From assembly GCA_001579985.1 (NCBI GenBank), contig LRSR01006750.1, forward strand, positions 80,245 to 144,244: DNA of 64,000 nucleotides. The letters are read 5' to 3'. Below the pieces are notes generated by a model, which saw only the letters and a program-made list of their open reading frames with translations, searched no databases and was not told the origin of the DNA. Both the position numbers and the translations under genes were made by a program. Positions 12,120 to 24,086 of the stretch are shown here, piece after piece (position 1 is the stretch's first letter; each line of letters starts with the position of its first letter). The DNA comes from Hypsibius dujardini. Taxonomy: Eukaryota > Tardigrada > Eutardigrada > Parachela > Hypsibiidae.

Positions 12120-12720
12120 GACAAAGCGCTAGTATTAGCGGTGAACACAAAGGAGCATGGTTGAACGCCTTGCCTACCTCCGGTCTAGGCAAGTTACTGG
12201 ACGACGTTGCGTTGTGGGTAACCGTTGCATTGCGGCTTGGGGTGTTGTTTGTCTTCCTCGCAAGTGCACATGCGGCAAACAAGTCGATGAGGGTTGTCAC
12301 AACGAACTCCCCTGCAAGTTCAACTCGAATTGTCATAGCCGCCATTGCTCGTTGAACAACGTCTTGAAACGAGCACTGATCAGTGCTTCTATGCCAGTCA
12401 TCTGTGAACCTTCTGGACTAATACGCCAAGATAAAAAACGACCGGACGGCATGAGCATGGTCCCTTGGATGCAGGGCAAGGTCTTGCTGAGAGACGTCAC
12501 TGTTTGGAACATCATGGCATCATCCCACAGTGGAGGATCAATGCATCCGCAGGCAAAGTGGCCCACCAGGCTGAGATGAGGATGCATCGAACATACCGAA
12601 ACTTAGAAGGGCGGTTTATTTTGTTTCAGTGGCCTTGGAGACGTTTGACGTTTGGGGGAAGGAAGCGAGGGTATTGATTGCGGAAATCGCCAGGTATATT
12701 ATCATTGACTACATTGGGAC
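12120..12720 (+). pseudogene. Non-LTR retrotransposon C-terminus: CCHC finger and restriction-like endonuclease, decayed
   Basis: Two adjacent frames are needed. The first reads LPTSGLGKLLDDVALWVTVA (about 12168-12230). The second reads CLPRKCTCGKQVD...C, a Cys/His knuckle at about 12250-12310, followed by SLNNVLKRALISASMPVICE. It then gives KRPDGM (12436-12453) and W-x-x-G-K-x-L-x-x-D-V-T. The RPDG...W...GK...WD.T spacing suits the PD-(D/E)XK-like endonuclease found at the C-terminus of R2-type non-LTR elements. The fragment continues weakly to about 12720. It is truncated and frame-broken and is likely the same family as the RT relic at 7430-8710. Confidence 0.65.
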
Positions 12721-15700
12721 CGTTATAATTCTTTGATCTTGAGTACAGTATACGTTCATATCTTAGTTTTTTTTGCAAAAGGGCTTCTTCGGATAATTAC
12801 TTGTGATTACTTTTCCTTCTGCTATACCATCAAGTCGTATGGTTTCTGTTGGGTCTTCAAAGCCATTTATTTTTTTGACTAGATTCATGTCTGTTTGTCT
12901 GTCTGCCTGTCGCTGTGTCTTTTTCATGTTGTCTCCGCTTCCTGATCTGCAACATCAGGCGTAGTCTGCTACGCGGTGCGACAGTTCTTGCTCCATTAAA
13001 TTAGGCGTTGTTACGCTACGTTAGTGCGTCGGTTCCTGATCCGGAAAGTCAGGCGTACCCGGGTCACGTAAAGCCGGCACCTTATAACTGCGTATAATCC
13101 TACGAGAAACCGAAAAAAACCCGATACTCGAATGCTGACCTAACACGATTAACTCCGCCAAGTGTCGCATGCTTTTTCACTTTTCATGTGTTTCTTGTGT
13201 CTTTCCTGCCTGTGTTTATTACTATCTATAATGAATTGTTTCTATATTGCTGAACAATTTACTGATCAAACATCACACGTCAAAACATCAAATGGGTTCA
13301 TATCATTTTAACATTATTGGTCCCCAGCCATAACTGGCAGGTAGAAACGGAACTTTTTGTGGTTAGCATAATTATTTTAATCAAAATATTTTCATTATTA
13401 TAAACCATTTTTAAATATGTCAATTTAGAATACGAAGACAAATACAGTAGACATAGACACGATAACAGGACTGGTAACAAGCAGGCAAACAAGCAGACAG
13501 GCAGGCAAATAAACAGACATACCTATTGATGGGTGCTCAGATGGAGAATAAAACAAATACTAAACGACGTGTAGATATTTTTTGTGACAAGATGACGGGC
13601 CGTAATTTTGGAGAAGCAGAACTGAACTCCAAGAAACGGGTGAAAGTTACGCAAACAACTGGCATGCACCTGGGGTAAGAAAATGGGTGGAGCTTTTTGA
13701 GTTAGGATTATTGAATGCAACATAGTTTCACGTCCTGAAGATAAAAAAATATTCTACGTGCTCCATACCAACGATATTTAAGTATGTGTTTTTGTGTCTC
13801 TCTGTGGCTGTCTTTCTGGTTTTCAGTCTGTCCATCCATTATCTGACTGTCATTCTGTTGTCTGTCTATGGTCAATGTGCCTGCCTGTCGGTCTGTGATC
13901 TGACTGCCTGTTTTTCTGCATATCTGTTCGTCTTTTTGACTATAGGTCTGCCTCCATGGTCTGTCTTTTTGCCTGTCTGTTTATTTGTCTTGCTGTTATT
14001 TTGTCTGTCTATTCATGATTTGTCTATCTATAATCTGTCTGTCTGTCGGTCCATCTGTTTGCCTGGGTCTACCGGTCTGTTTGTCTACCTGTTTAACCAT
14101 CGAGAACAGGTAAACGCATGAGAAGACAGACAACGGCCAAACATAGAAGCAGATATATTGATTTGGCAGTCACAAAGACTTGCAGACAAATCGGCAAAAA
14201 GAAAGACAAACAGGACAAACAGTTAGTAAGACGGAAACAAAAGGTTACATGTAAGCCTAACTTATTGCACGTTTTCATTTATTCGTCCATCATTTTTTCT
14301 CATCCATCCTACCCAGTGCCAACATTTACAGCTTTCAAATTTGCATGGGCTCATATTTAAATACCGGATTTCCGTTTATTCCACAGAATGATCGTTTAAT
14401 AGTTTCAAAACTAAAACATTTTTTAAGCCATTTCGTAACTTATTGAACAAATTAAACTGTCTGAATTTCACACTGCGTCCGATCAGCTGTTAAGCCCGCA
14501 CAAATTTTCTGAAATGTTGGGCCGGAAAAATCAGTGAAATTTGCAGTCCTATATTTATGAGTCTGCATTAGCAAGTAACTTTTCCGTACCTCCGATTGGG
14601 CGTTTATTGTGCGCAAAACGCTTTCAATAGCCGGCTAACTTTGCGTGGACCAACAACCACAACGTGGAGCGACGTCAGCAACATGGGCAACATCAATAAC
14701 GTGGAGCAACTTCAGCAGCCTGGAGCAAAATCAGCAACGTGAGGCAACGTGGTGCAACGTGAGGCAACATTGGCAACTTGGGGCAACAAGTGCATTATAA
14801 GAAAGAAATGGTCTCTTAAAAAAAGGACGTGTACAAATCTCGTCATACCTATTCTTTTGTGCCAACACTCTGTTATGGCTCTGATAATTGGAAAGATTTA
14901 GACGACCAAAGTTTTTGAGACGTAAGCGGAGACAGAAAAGAAAAACCAATTAGTCAGTGCATTTGGCACAACTGAAATTCAAGGGGTCGAGTGCCCCCCC
15001 GAGTGCTCCCCCCATTCACACAGCTCTGAATCCTATGATGACAGGCAGAACAAGATAATGGCGAAGTGACTAGAAAAGTCCACTCGCACTGCATATCAGA
15101 ACCGCATCCTCAAACAAACGTAGATTGAAATATTTGATAATCGGGAAAACTCCACAAAGTAGAGTAATGACCCGTATGTAGCGCGGATATTATTTACCTA
15201 GTGTTACCCATTTACCCATATAGTTTTATCTAAGTCAGCACGTGATAACCCATGTGATAAAATGATCTGCTTTTCACATGGAAAATCTGCTACGATAACG
15301 AATTACATCTGCTTTAACGCGCTTCCTCACTTTGCGGACATTCGTTGGCACCATAACGTAACATTTAATTACATGCAACTGCTTGTATATTACTTGAAAA
15401 GTTTTTATTTTAGTTTAATTTCGTAATAATATACTACTAGGCTGATCCCATGTTGCTGAAAGTTTTTATCTCCCAACTGGAAATGAACTCTAAAATATAC
15501 AGAATTAGAATTTAAATATTTTTAAGTTTGTGTAAGGTAAGAAAACAAAATTAAAACCACAACATTCAATCACACAATCAACCGCAAATGAAACATAATC
15601 ATTTGTAAATATTATTTAAAGCAGCAGGTGTTGCCAACAAAAAAACAACAATCCAACCATACCGATTGCTTGGGAGCGTTTTCAGATTTTATCTTAGTTC

Positions 15701-16440
15701 GAATCCTGTGCTTTCAAACTAATATGTAACCGTAATGATTCACCATAGCCAGGAAATTGTTGTACTTGGTAGTACCTGACAAACAGCTGAAATATTAATG
15801 TTGAAGGCCAGAAAAAGATTTGAAATTTCATACGGTTGGATTGGAGGTTGATTGGTTGATTGATTGCTGTTGATCTTGTGGTTTTTGGTTTTTCTCTTAT
15901 CTGTTTATGCCGCTTTATCACACTACATCTGACGGAAACATACTTAGAACCTATAAATGATTCATTTTGATAGTCTTAAGTTAATTCTCAGTCCGCAAAT
16001 GAAAAAATGGCATCTTTTCGTAACATGAGAAAAACTAAACAATCTTATTTCACGAATTCAAACAAAATTAAAACTTAACCTATAACCTATAAGCAGCTGC
16101 ATGCAGTTAAATACTAATCTGAAAAAGCACAGTATCATATCAAACAAATACACTCCAATAGCTGCACCAGAAAACCACTCCGTGACATGTGTGCGAATAG
16201 TTTTAGTTCCCTAACTTTGCTTTACTTAACCTTATCCCATGTCCCATGAGCTTATTATCATCTGTTGATAGGATCAGATAAAATGGCACGGAAGTAAAAT
16301 GCTCACAATTGACAATTTTTTAGCTGCAGCTCCTTTTGCCCATCCCAGGTCTGATCAATAATTATGATCGCCCAAAGAAGCAAAATTAACTAAACTTCGA
16401 ATTTCCAGATTTGGACGCATTTAAACTTCCTTAAAATTTT
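12721..16440. other. Intergenic, no gene; several simple repeats
   Basis: I find no coding signal. A GACAGGCAGGCAAACAAGCAG array lies at 13470-13515, a long TCTGTCTGTC-rich tract at 13785-14095, its complement (AGACAGACAA) at 14118-14235, and a run of C at 14994-15001. A GTTCGAATCC at 15697 resembles a tRNA B box, but no cloverleaf or A box accompanies it. Confidence 0.5.
14640..14790 (-). repeat. GCAACGTG minisatellite, inverted relative to 5079-5377
   Basis: Imperfect units of GTGAGGCAACGTGG. This is the reverse complement of the CACGTTGC family at 5079-5377. The sequence next to it (GACGTGTACAAAT) mirrors the TTTGTACACGT beside the first array, so both are copies of one dispersed element. 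Confidence 0.65.
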
Positions 16441-16604
16441 CACCATGGTAACTGCCAACCATGTGTATCTGCATTATCATCCGTGAATGGGGTCCCCAGG
16501 GTGGCTGCCAAATATCAGCGTCGTGTGAATAGAACCACCCTGAAGTAGTCGTAATCTCCTTTGAAGTATTGAGAGACGCCGTGAACTCATCGCCACATAT
16601 CGCA

Positions 16605-19416
16605 ATGTTGTACTTGAATAAGGACTCAATCAGCAGCATTAACGCGCAGACCACCAAAGACTGGCAGTCCTCTAAGCAAGTGAAGAAACGCTTTCGTCAT
16701 CTGTGGCTCAACCCGGATCTCATTCCGCATGACGTAGTTTTTCGGGTCGGCCTTGAAGGCCAGGATGTCGCTGCGTTCCGAGCCCATCGGTAAGAGACAA
16801 CTTGAACTATTAAGCAGATCGTTTGACACGCATCTTTTACCTCTCTAGTCTCGTACTGGCAGCAGGCAGCTCTGTATTTTGGAATATTTTTTTCGGTGGC
16901 CAACTAGCATCGGAACCGGATGGTGATCGAGGATCGATTCCTATTGTAGATGTGGAACCAGTCGCTTTTAAAGCTCTTCTGGGGTCGGTTAAATGATAGA
17001 GCACGGATGGCGCGAGACGTTTGGAGACAAACAATGGAAATCATTATTTGAATGATGGCTTGCAGATATATTTATGCGGAGGAGACGTCGGACTGGGATG
17101 TGCCCCTCGCCATTGCCACCCTAATATGCGCGAAGAAGTACAAGGTCCGCAAACTGGCGCGGATCTGCCGGCACTTTGTCCAGCATCATATGTCACCCAA
17201 GAATGCCTGCCTGGTACTCGCACAGGTACGTAACTAATTTCGCCATAACTGCCGCGTAAAACGTGTCTTGGATCGACACGTATGGGGATGGCGCAATTAT
17301 GGATAGCGCTATCTAATGTAGAACTTTGGTGTACGGGTTGGAATGCACGTATGGGCAGTTTGTATAGTCTTGAAATCATTTGCAGGCCCAGCTGAACAAC
17401 GAATTCAATCTGGCTGCATCCGCAATGGCCATGATCTGCAGTCAGTTTCAAGCCGTAACGATGGAACAAGACTTCTTGAACGCAGGAGAAGAGCTTTTAA
17501 TACAGATACTCAAACGGGACGACCTGTCTATGCGCGAGCAAGACTTATATCATGCAGCTAGAAGGTTAGACAATCAATGTCTTTTTTATTAAATCAACAG
17601 CGCTATTCCAAGGTTTAAACGTTTCATAGCAGATAAGTAAAGTCAGAGAGACAGGAAAGCAGAAAGATAAAAAGACAGACAGACAAACAGACAGACAGAG
17701 AGAGATATTTAGAGATAAACAATTAGATAATAGTTTTGGCCGAGAATAACTTTGTTATCGGAAATAGATGGGCACTTTATTCCAACAACGAAGAAGTCTC
17801 TGAAGACAGTCATTTCCGTCCCAAACTTAGCCGCCTCGTGCCGCACATCCGGTTACCTCTTCTCACGCCTGCGCAGCTGTGTGACGGGCCAAAAAAGGTT
17901 CTCCAGTGATAAAATCACACCGGTTGTGCTCAAGAATAACGTATTTTATTTTTAGGACCTCGTGATAACCAACGACCAACACAGTCAGCTTTGCGAATAC
18001 TTCTTCGCCACCAGGAAGCCCATCGTTCCCTTCACTGCCACACCCCGCGAACCCCGCACCCGCTCCTTTTATGTCGCCATTCCTGTTTTCATCACATTGG
18101 AAGAATTCAACTACCGCGAAAAGTGCGCCGGTATCCGCGGCACACCCGCCCGAGACCCCCGCACCAAGAACCGAAACACCGTACTCGGTGAACTGGTCAT
18201 TGAGGCGCGGAAAGATCTCTTTCCACATGCTTGTGAGCTGTTCTTGACCCTCATTAAGAGTCCAAACAATTTTCATTTGCTGTACGGTCCGACCCGGCTC
18301 TCCAGGTAAGGGTTTACAGAAAACAGCATGGCGACTAATTGCAATTTCAATTTCTTATTGAATACGTGGGCATTGCTGAAAACTTTTACTTGTCAAATTA
18401 GTTTTTAAGATCGGCACTCTTTTACGGTTTCGAAGAGAGTAAAGGCACACAAATTTCTTATTAAAAGCTGATTTCGGGCTTCTTCTTGCAGAACAAAACA
18501 CAATTGTCGCCTTCATGTTAAAACATTTTGCCCCATCTTGAATTTTATTCGCACATTTTTCACTTCGAATGCTATGAGGATTATTCGAGTCGCTCTTTGT
18601 TAAATTCCTGTTTTTTGAGTTTTTAGTGCTTAGCGTTAGATTCCATTATCTTTATTTTTTTATATGGTGTTTTAATAAAATTATGATACACTAAATTGAG
18701 GCTATGTAGAATTAATTAATATTTGCAGTTTTTCACACTATCAAACCCAAAATAATGTAAAAACTAAATTAATTCTATGACATGTTTTCCCAATAATTTC
18801 TAACGCTTTATTTCAATAAAACTGAAAACGATTTTAAGCGGAATCTCTCGTTTTAATTAAAATAACAAACTTAAAAGGATGCTATTGTGTTTGTCAATGG
18901 TTAAAAGGAAAATTATTGTAATTTCAGAATTTTCAATGAAATCATGCATTGATCATGGTTTATTTTGATGATTTGATCTTCTGATGCAATTGCAATACCT
19001 TCAGGTCCCTTCTGGACGAGGATGACTTCGACGAGGAGTACGAGCACGACAAATTGATGAAGAGCTCCGCTGCTCCAATCGCCGAATCCGCGGCGGAAAA
19101 GCCGACCGAGAACATCCTCGATTGGTGTCCTGGGGCAATATCTTTCTACTCAAATCCAGAGACAGACTTTGTGGCCAAGCGTAATTTAGAGATTTACTAT
19201 CCGTTCAACACGGCCACCAATGGTAATAAGAAGCCGCGGAAGGGGGTGATTTTTGGGAAGTTGGTTAGCGGGCTGGAGTGCCTGATGGCAATGGATCGGA
19301 TAAGACTGGGCTTGAAGGATTGTGGCGAGCTAGGCGATTCCCCAGAATTTGTGGAGCGGCACACACGGTTCGGCTTAGGGGAGCCAAAAATGGTGGACTG
19401 TCCAGATGATGTGTGA
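16605..19416 (+). CDS. BTB/POZ-BACK domain protein (BTBD1/2/3/6-like), 7 exons
   Basis: I assemble seven exons: 16605-16789, 16849-16983, 17066-17225, 17386-17564, 17768-17897, 17956-18305 and 19005-19416. All introns are GT-AG (59, 82, 160, 203, 58 and 699 nt) and the frame holds throughout, giving 516 residues. Residues about 20-140 form the BTB fold (KDWQSSKQVKKRF, then HDVVFRV, AHRLVLAAGSSVF, VDVEPVAFKALLGYIYAEE). Residues about 140-263 form BACK (CLVLAQAQL, DLSMREQDLY, RWALYS, LVPHIRLPLLTP). Such proteins are adaptor subunits of cullin-3 ubiquitin ligases. Residues 264-516 do not look like the PHR domain usual after BACK in this family and end in an acidic stretch (LLDEDDFDEEYEHD) and a Pro/Gly-rich tail. 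The start is uncertain: the frame stays open upstream to 16533, so an earlier exon is possible. The exon 2 donor (GTCGGT) is weak. Confidence 0.85.
17645..17705 (+). repeat. GACA/CAGA microsatellite in intron 4 of the BTB gene
   Basis: A run of AGACAGACAGACAAACAGACAG inside the intron; short and impure. Confidence 0.7.
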
Positions 19417-19467
19417 TATCTATATTTATATGTGTACTGTAGTGAAAGCGCATGGTCCTTTTGCCCT

Positions 19468-19473
19468 AATAAA
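19468..19473 (+). promoter_or_regulatory. Poly(A) signal AATAAA
   Basis: AATAAA lies 52 nt after the BTB-protein stop codon, a normal distance for 3'-end formation of this gene. Confidence 0.6.
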
Positions 19474-19839
19474 TCTGAAGTGTGCCTATCTGCTTAAATA
19501 TGGAACACATACTGTTGGGTCGTTGAATATTGAGTTCAAATGCAGTAAATTACATTGTAATTGTAAACTGTTAACATTTAATACCGGTGACAAGACCTGT
19601 AAACTAATTCGTTATCTCGCCCTCCCTTATTTACAGTCAGAACAGCCGAACTATGAGTGAAAAAAGAAACGCACATGGGCGTGACTCGGTCCTATGCATG
19701 TATTGAGACTCTGAAAACATGAAGCTTGCCGGTAGATCTTGTTCAAAATCTCGCCAAACAGAAATTGAAGTTCAGAAAGGTTTTCTCTTATTTTAGTTTT
19801 CTCCTTTTCTTGGCATATCTGACTGTTTATGCTATTGTT

Positions 19840-20010
19840 TTCGTCTGTGTCTGTGTTTGTGTTTGCCTCTGTATGTATCTGTGTCTGTGTCTGTGTCTGC
19901 GTCTGTGTCCGCATCTATGTCTATGTCTATATCTGTGTCTGTGTCTACGTCTGTGTTTGTATCTGTATTTATATCTGTGATTGTTTCTGTAAATGTATCT
20001 ATAGCTGTGT
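19840..20010 (+). repeat. (TCTGTG)n-like microsatellite
   Basis: About 170 bp of TGTGTCTGTGTC / TCTATGTCTATG hexamer variants. All open frames here are by-products of the repeat. Confidence 0.9.
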
Positions 20011-20254
20011 CTGAGTATAGTATGAGTACGTACATATGTAAATCGGTTTTATATGTAGAAAGTGTCCAAGGAAGCAATTTCTTCCGGAGTGAAAATCCGT
20101 TCAACAAGTAAACCGTTTTCAGAAACTAAGCCCAGATGGTTCATAATTTGAATTCCAGTGTTGAAAATCTGACAGCTCAGCGTTAAATTGCTCAGGAATG
20201 TGTCCAAAAAAATCAGTTAAGAAACAAAATAATTGTGGTTGGTTGCACCACGGC

Positions 20255-20404
20255 AACCTGCCCAATCAATACGGCAATCATTAACCACTGTGATTGATCT
20301 GGCTTGTTTGTGAGAGTTTTATCATTGGTCAGACCACTGAATCTGATCATTAATTGACTGTGAAAATTATTCAAGCACCGTATTGATCAATAAATTGGCA
20401 GGTT
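20255..20404. mobile_element. Small foldback/MITE-like element, about 150 bp
   Basis: The left end AACCTGCCCAATCAATACGG is matched in inverse by CCGTATTGATCAATA...GGCAGGTT at the right. The interior is partly self-complementary as well (CACTGTGATTGATC versus GATCATTAATTGAC). No clear target duplication is visible. Confidence 0.5.
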
Positions 20405-20943
20405 CTTATTAAGAATTCATGCCGTGGAGAAATTAAAAATGTCGACATTTTGCTCGGTCATTTCATAACTCCCGCGTTCAGATTCGGTAATTACAAATAG
20501 AGCAATATCTTATCTATCGGTTTCCACCAAAACCAATGCATGGGCTTACATTGTTACATGCGCAGGTATCGGCGCCGTATCTGTGGATGCATGAAAACAA
20601 CTTCCATTTCAAAAACTTCTCAAGATCGAAACAGAGAATTATGTAATTCTGGCGAAGTCAATCGTAGTTTCATTCAAAGCTAATGCTTTGTACTACCCAG
20701 CAAAGGATTTGTCACATAATAAAAACATGTCTATTGTTCTCATTGCCGGAATGATAATGGTGTTTGTTCACGTATTCGAATCAGCTGTCATTGATGCACG
20801 CAATCATAGTGATGAGCCGCTTTGTATTTGGTATGGGGTTAAAACCGAACCGATTAAGTGAAGTAAGTGAGGGGAAGTACAATTCAATGCACAATCTCCT
20901 TCTACACCTTGAAAAAAAGTGGGTGCTCGATTTGTTAAAAAGC

Positions 20944-21108
20944 AATTTGTTACCACAAGGCTGCTGGCTATACAAAAAGGTGCTTTGATTTGAGGCCGTA
21001 ATAGTTGGCCACAAGATTACACTGCGCATTTGTGCAACATAGATTACACATGCGGTCTTGTACCAACTATTTTCGTCTCAAATTAAAGCAGCCTTGTGCT
21101 AACAAATT
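20944..21108. repeat. Imperfect inverted repeat (hairpin), about 165 bp
   Basis: AATTTGTTACCACAAGGCTG at the left pairs with CAGCCTTGTGCTAACAAATT at the right. TTTGATTTGAGGCCG...ATAGTTGG pairs with CCAACTATTTTCGTCTCAAA. It is probably a short foldback element. Confidence 0.5.
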
Positions 21109-21109
21109 A

Positions 21110-22179
21110 CATATTCAAAAATTGAGCGTTCCAAATTTTCTGGCCGAAGGTGTATTTGTCCTTACGGAAAGACATTTATTAATAAATGTCAAAGTATTCT
21201 AATTTTGCGCGTTCGAGTAGTTCGCGAGTTCTTCGCACAACAGTAGTACTGATTCTAGCTATCTGTCATGCTGTAATTTATATGGCCTTTCCAAACCTGT
21301 GTAGGCAACGTCACCGGGTATTGACCGGTAGCCCTAATCAATAACTATTGAAAATAACCACTGATGAACAATTAGTTCTCACTTTCAAATAACAGAAATG
21401 CAGTTCAAAATTTCAGCAACGGGAATTCCATCTGCCCAAAAATATTTTGTGAACATGCAAACATTACAGACAAAAGACAGGCGTTTCATTAATCCAGTGT
21501 CTGCTCTTCCGACGGGTTATAGATGTGCTGCCATAATTTACTCTAAGCATAGTATAATGCCATGTTGGACCACGCCAACAAGTCCTCATATCCAATCATC
21601 ACAGCTATTTGACTTATTAATACCTTACTTATTTAGTAGCTTTATCTACCCTATTAACCCTATTCTGCTGCCACAGCTAATTACTTATATGTAATTCTGA
21701 TGTGTGTGCTATTTACTATCAATTCTATAGCTAACACTTCACTATATAAGCAGATGTCTTACTAGTTATAAAGTAGTTATACTTCTTCTTTCCTTTCTTC
21801 CAGTTTTCTTTACCTATTCCTACATTCAGTCTAATAAACTTGTTACCTACCAAAATTCCTTTTGGTAGACTAACAGCCACTATTACCAAAGTTTGACGAC
21901 TTCTGGTACAAGCCAATAAAAATGTTCGGTGGCTAGTTCCGGCACAAGGATAATGAAACAGATAGTGTTTAACTGCAAGGCTATAGATTCCATAGACTAA
22001 ATGCCATGATTCATGAGCAAATGCATTCTTTTCACTACACCAATAGAATCTTAACCATATATAACACGCGAGATGCAAACAAACTTCCTGAATGATCTCA
22101 GGAACTACAAGGCGGAATGCGGTGCAGCATCGGAGCAAAAATTAACACCTCTGTTACGCCAGCCGTGTAGAAACAGACA
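21110..22179. other. No gene recognised
   Basis: AT-rich sequence with an ACCTA/TATAAGC-type dispersed repeat feel around 21600-21860. An open minus frame of 135 codons (22138-21731) has no recognisable domain and I do not support it. Confidence 0.4.
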
Positions 22180-22680
22180 CTATTGCCAGTAGAAAGTAAT
22201 GGCCTCAATATCCGCCGTACAAGTGAACTAACTTGTTCCGCATTTTTGGCGTCGGCCCACTGGACGGAGGCCTTGAAACTCTTAATTGCCCCTCTCGCCC
22301 GCCAACTACGCCGACTTGGTGGCAGCATTAACGCTCAACTGGCAGACAACGACTAGCCAGGCCACTCCATTAGCGCCAAAGGTCTAGAAGAGCTGGGACT
22401 TACCCGTGGTAGAGTCCGGAGTACAGCAGCTAATGACGACGGCGGATGTGCGCGACAAAGCCCGGCTACTCGCCTTACGGCGCCCTGTATCAAACAAGTG
22501 GTTGCTCTGTTTCTCTAATCTTAATGTTTCGACTCTGCTAGTAGATGATGCCCTTCAGCTTACGGTTGCCTTGTGTCTCGGAGCCAGTGTTTGCGAGCCA
22601 CACACATGCCGATGTAGAGGACAAGTCAACCGAGACGGCCGTCATAGACTCAGCAGTAACAAGTAATTATTTTTACTCTT
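22180..22680 (+). pseudogene. Non-LTR RT fragment: post-RT region and CCHC finger
   Basis: One frame reads SAFLASAHWTEALKLLIAP...LGGSINAQLAD (about 22230-22355). Another reads VESGVQQLM...RDKARLLALRRP (about 22406-22490), then VDDALQLTVALCLGASVCEP and HTCRCRGQVNRDGRH (about 22540-22655). This is the segment between the RT core and the endonuclease of the family at 7430-8710 and 12120-12720, ending in the same Cys/His knuckle. It is frame-broken and truncated at both ends. It overlaps in content with the 12120 fragment, so the window holds remnants of at least two insertions. Confidence 0.6.
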
Positions 22681-23011
22681 AATTTGCTAAATTAAAATTT
22701 AGTATGTAATATTTTTTATGCACGATAGCTACTTAGCAACAGTTTGTGTCGTAATGGATACATCAAACAACGCGTTTGAACGTAAACGTGAATTTAATTA
22801 AAATTGAATTGATCGTAGGATATTATAGATCATCCGCCGCAAGAATTTGCCTACATAAAAGGTTATTATTGAAACGCTGAAGCGGTGTCTTTGATGAGCG
22901 GTGATGTGTTGCTTTCAAGAAGTAAGACCCTGGTTTTCCTTCCGGTAACTGTTATATCATGAATAGTAACAACAATTCACTTTTAACCATTCAATTTACC
23001 ACGGCCTCAAG

Positions 23012-23556
23012 TTAAATAACCGATTGCCAGTCTTGAATTTTTACGCAGATAAACACCGAATCAACGCCAACCTTCGTTTCCCAATAGATCAGCAGCTCAG
23101 TTTTGACGTAATCCTTTGCGGAATAATTCAAACCACGTAGAGTCATCTCCCAACTTTCAACCTACTCCTTTGCAATAAGTGTAAATGATTTGGCTTGATA
23201 CAAGAAGCCCGGTCGGTTCGGGGTCCGTGAAGATACACAAACCGTGATGAAAGGCTGAACACGTCCCGTAAGGCAATTGTGTTTTTGTACGCGTATGGAC
23301 ACGTATATCTGGACGTGACATTGTGCAAAATGCTCCCGATTAGGATAGTAGTTTAACAACTAATCATACGGATTAGTGTCAAAGAAGTAATCCAGCACCT
23401 CGAATATCATCGTAAACCGATGGAACTAGTAGTGTTTCACTGAAAGGGAAACTTCCATCACAATATCTACTAATTGACACGCACGATTCAATTCGTTGGA
23501 CACCAAATCACCTTCATCACTTAAGAATTTAATGTGAGTTGGGAAAAAAATGAATC
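23012..23556 (-). pseudogene. Decayed coding region of unknown family, distal part (split by the LTR element)
   Basis: On the minus strand, protein-like stretches follow one another with stops and shifts. They are FLSDEGDLVSNELNRACQL (about 23527-23470), FTMIFEVLDYFFDTNPYD (about 23413-23360) and a clean 50-codon run from VESWEMTLRG to DWQSVI (about 23163-23015). With the LTR element and one target copy removed, the upstream part at 36117-35905 reads in frame into SVN-DSFFSQL here. I do not recognise the family. Confidence 0.4.
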
Positions 23557-23560
23557 ATTC
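23557..23560. repeat. Target-site duplication ATTC (left)
   Basis: It matches 35905-35908 directly after the 3' LTR. Four bases is normal for Ty3/Gypsy integrases. Confidence 0.85.
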
Positions 23561-24066
23561 TGTCGCGGGCACTGACGCCGCACACACATATCTGCCTTCA
23601 TTCAGGCATCGCTCTCTAAACAGCCTGCACTGACCACCGGAAGTGGAGATGCTCTTCCGCGTCACCGGCGCAGTATCATCTACAATACGACTGCTATGGT
23701 CAAGATACGCCCTATTTTAGTCTAGTTAACTATTTCGTACTCATATGTGTGGATGTTCCCTTGTACTTATTGGTTGTTTGTAGCTGAACCCCCACTGGTC
23801 AGTCTGGTTCTCTTCCTATTTGCATGTACTACATGTATACTTCGCTTTCTCGTGTTATGCGACTATATAAGGTCGCTGCTGCTAAGTTTTATACACATTA
23901 TAGCAGACAGTAGGAACCATTTAGATATAGTACAGTGTAGTAACAGTACAGTATCAGTATGCAAGTTCTTAGTTTTCCCATCTTTTCTTGAGTCCCTGTC
24001 CACGTCCGATGAATGCTATTCCATCAACCGCTACACATACAACCGCAATTACGCGCAGGCGTAACA
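23561..24066 (+). repeat. 5' LTR (506 bp)
   Basis: It starts TGTCGCGGGC, ends CGTAACA, and shows no difference from 35399-35904 on base-by-base reading. A 105-codon open frame inside it occurs in both LTRs but is most simply a chance frame. Confidence 0.97.
23864..23870 (+). promoter_or_regulatory. TATA box of the LTR promoter
   Basis: TATATAA within GACTATATAAGGTCGC; transcription would start some 25-30 bases downstream, placing the U3/R border near 23895. The same box is in the 3' LTR at 35702-35708. Confidence 0.6.
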
Positions 24067-24068
24067 TT

Positions 24069-24086
24069 TGGAAGTCGTACTCCTCG
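24069..24086 (+). promoter_or_regulatory. Primer-binding-like site
   Basis: TGGAAGTCGTACTCCTCG begins two bases after the 5' LTR, with the TGG needed to pair with a tRNA 3' CCA. I could not assign the tRNA. Confidence 0.5.

Noticed and set aside
15690-15705. tRNA-like B box (GTTCGAATCC)
   Set aside because: No A box, acceptor stem or anticodon arm can be drawn upstream.
19651-20111. Open frames rich in Val/Ser/Cys or Asp/Thr
   Set aside because: They are translations of the (TCTGTG)n microsatellite.
21731-22138. 135-codon open frame on the minus strand
   Set aside because: It overlaps degenerate repeat sequence and has no recognisable protein feature.
23747-24064. 105-codon open frame inside the LTR, with hydrophobic segments
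   Set aside because: It is present in both LTRs only because they are identical copies. It overlaps promoter and R/U5 signals and has no domain.
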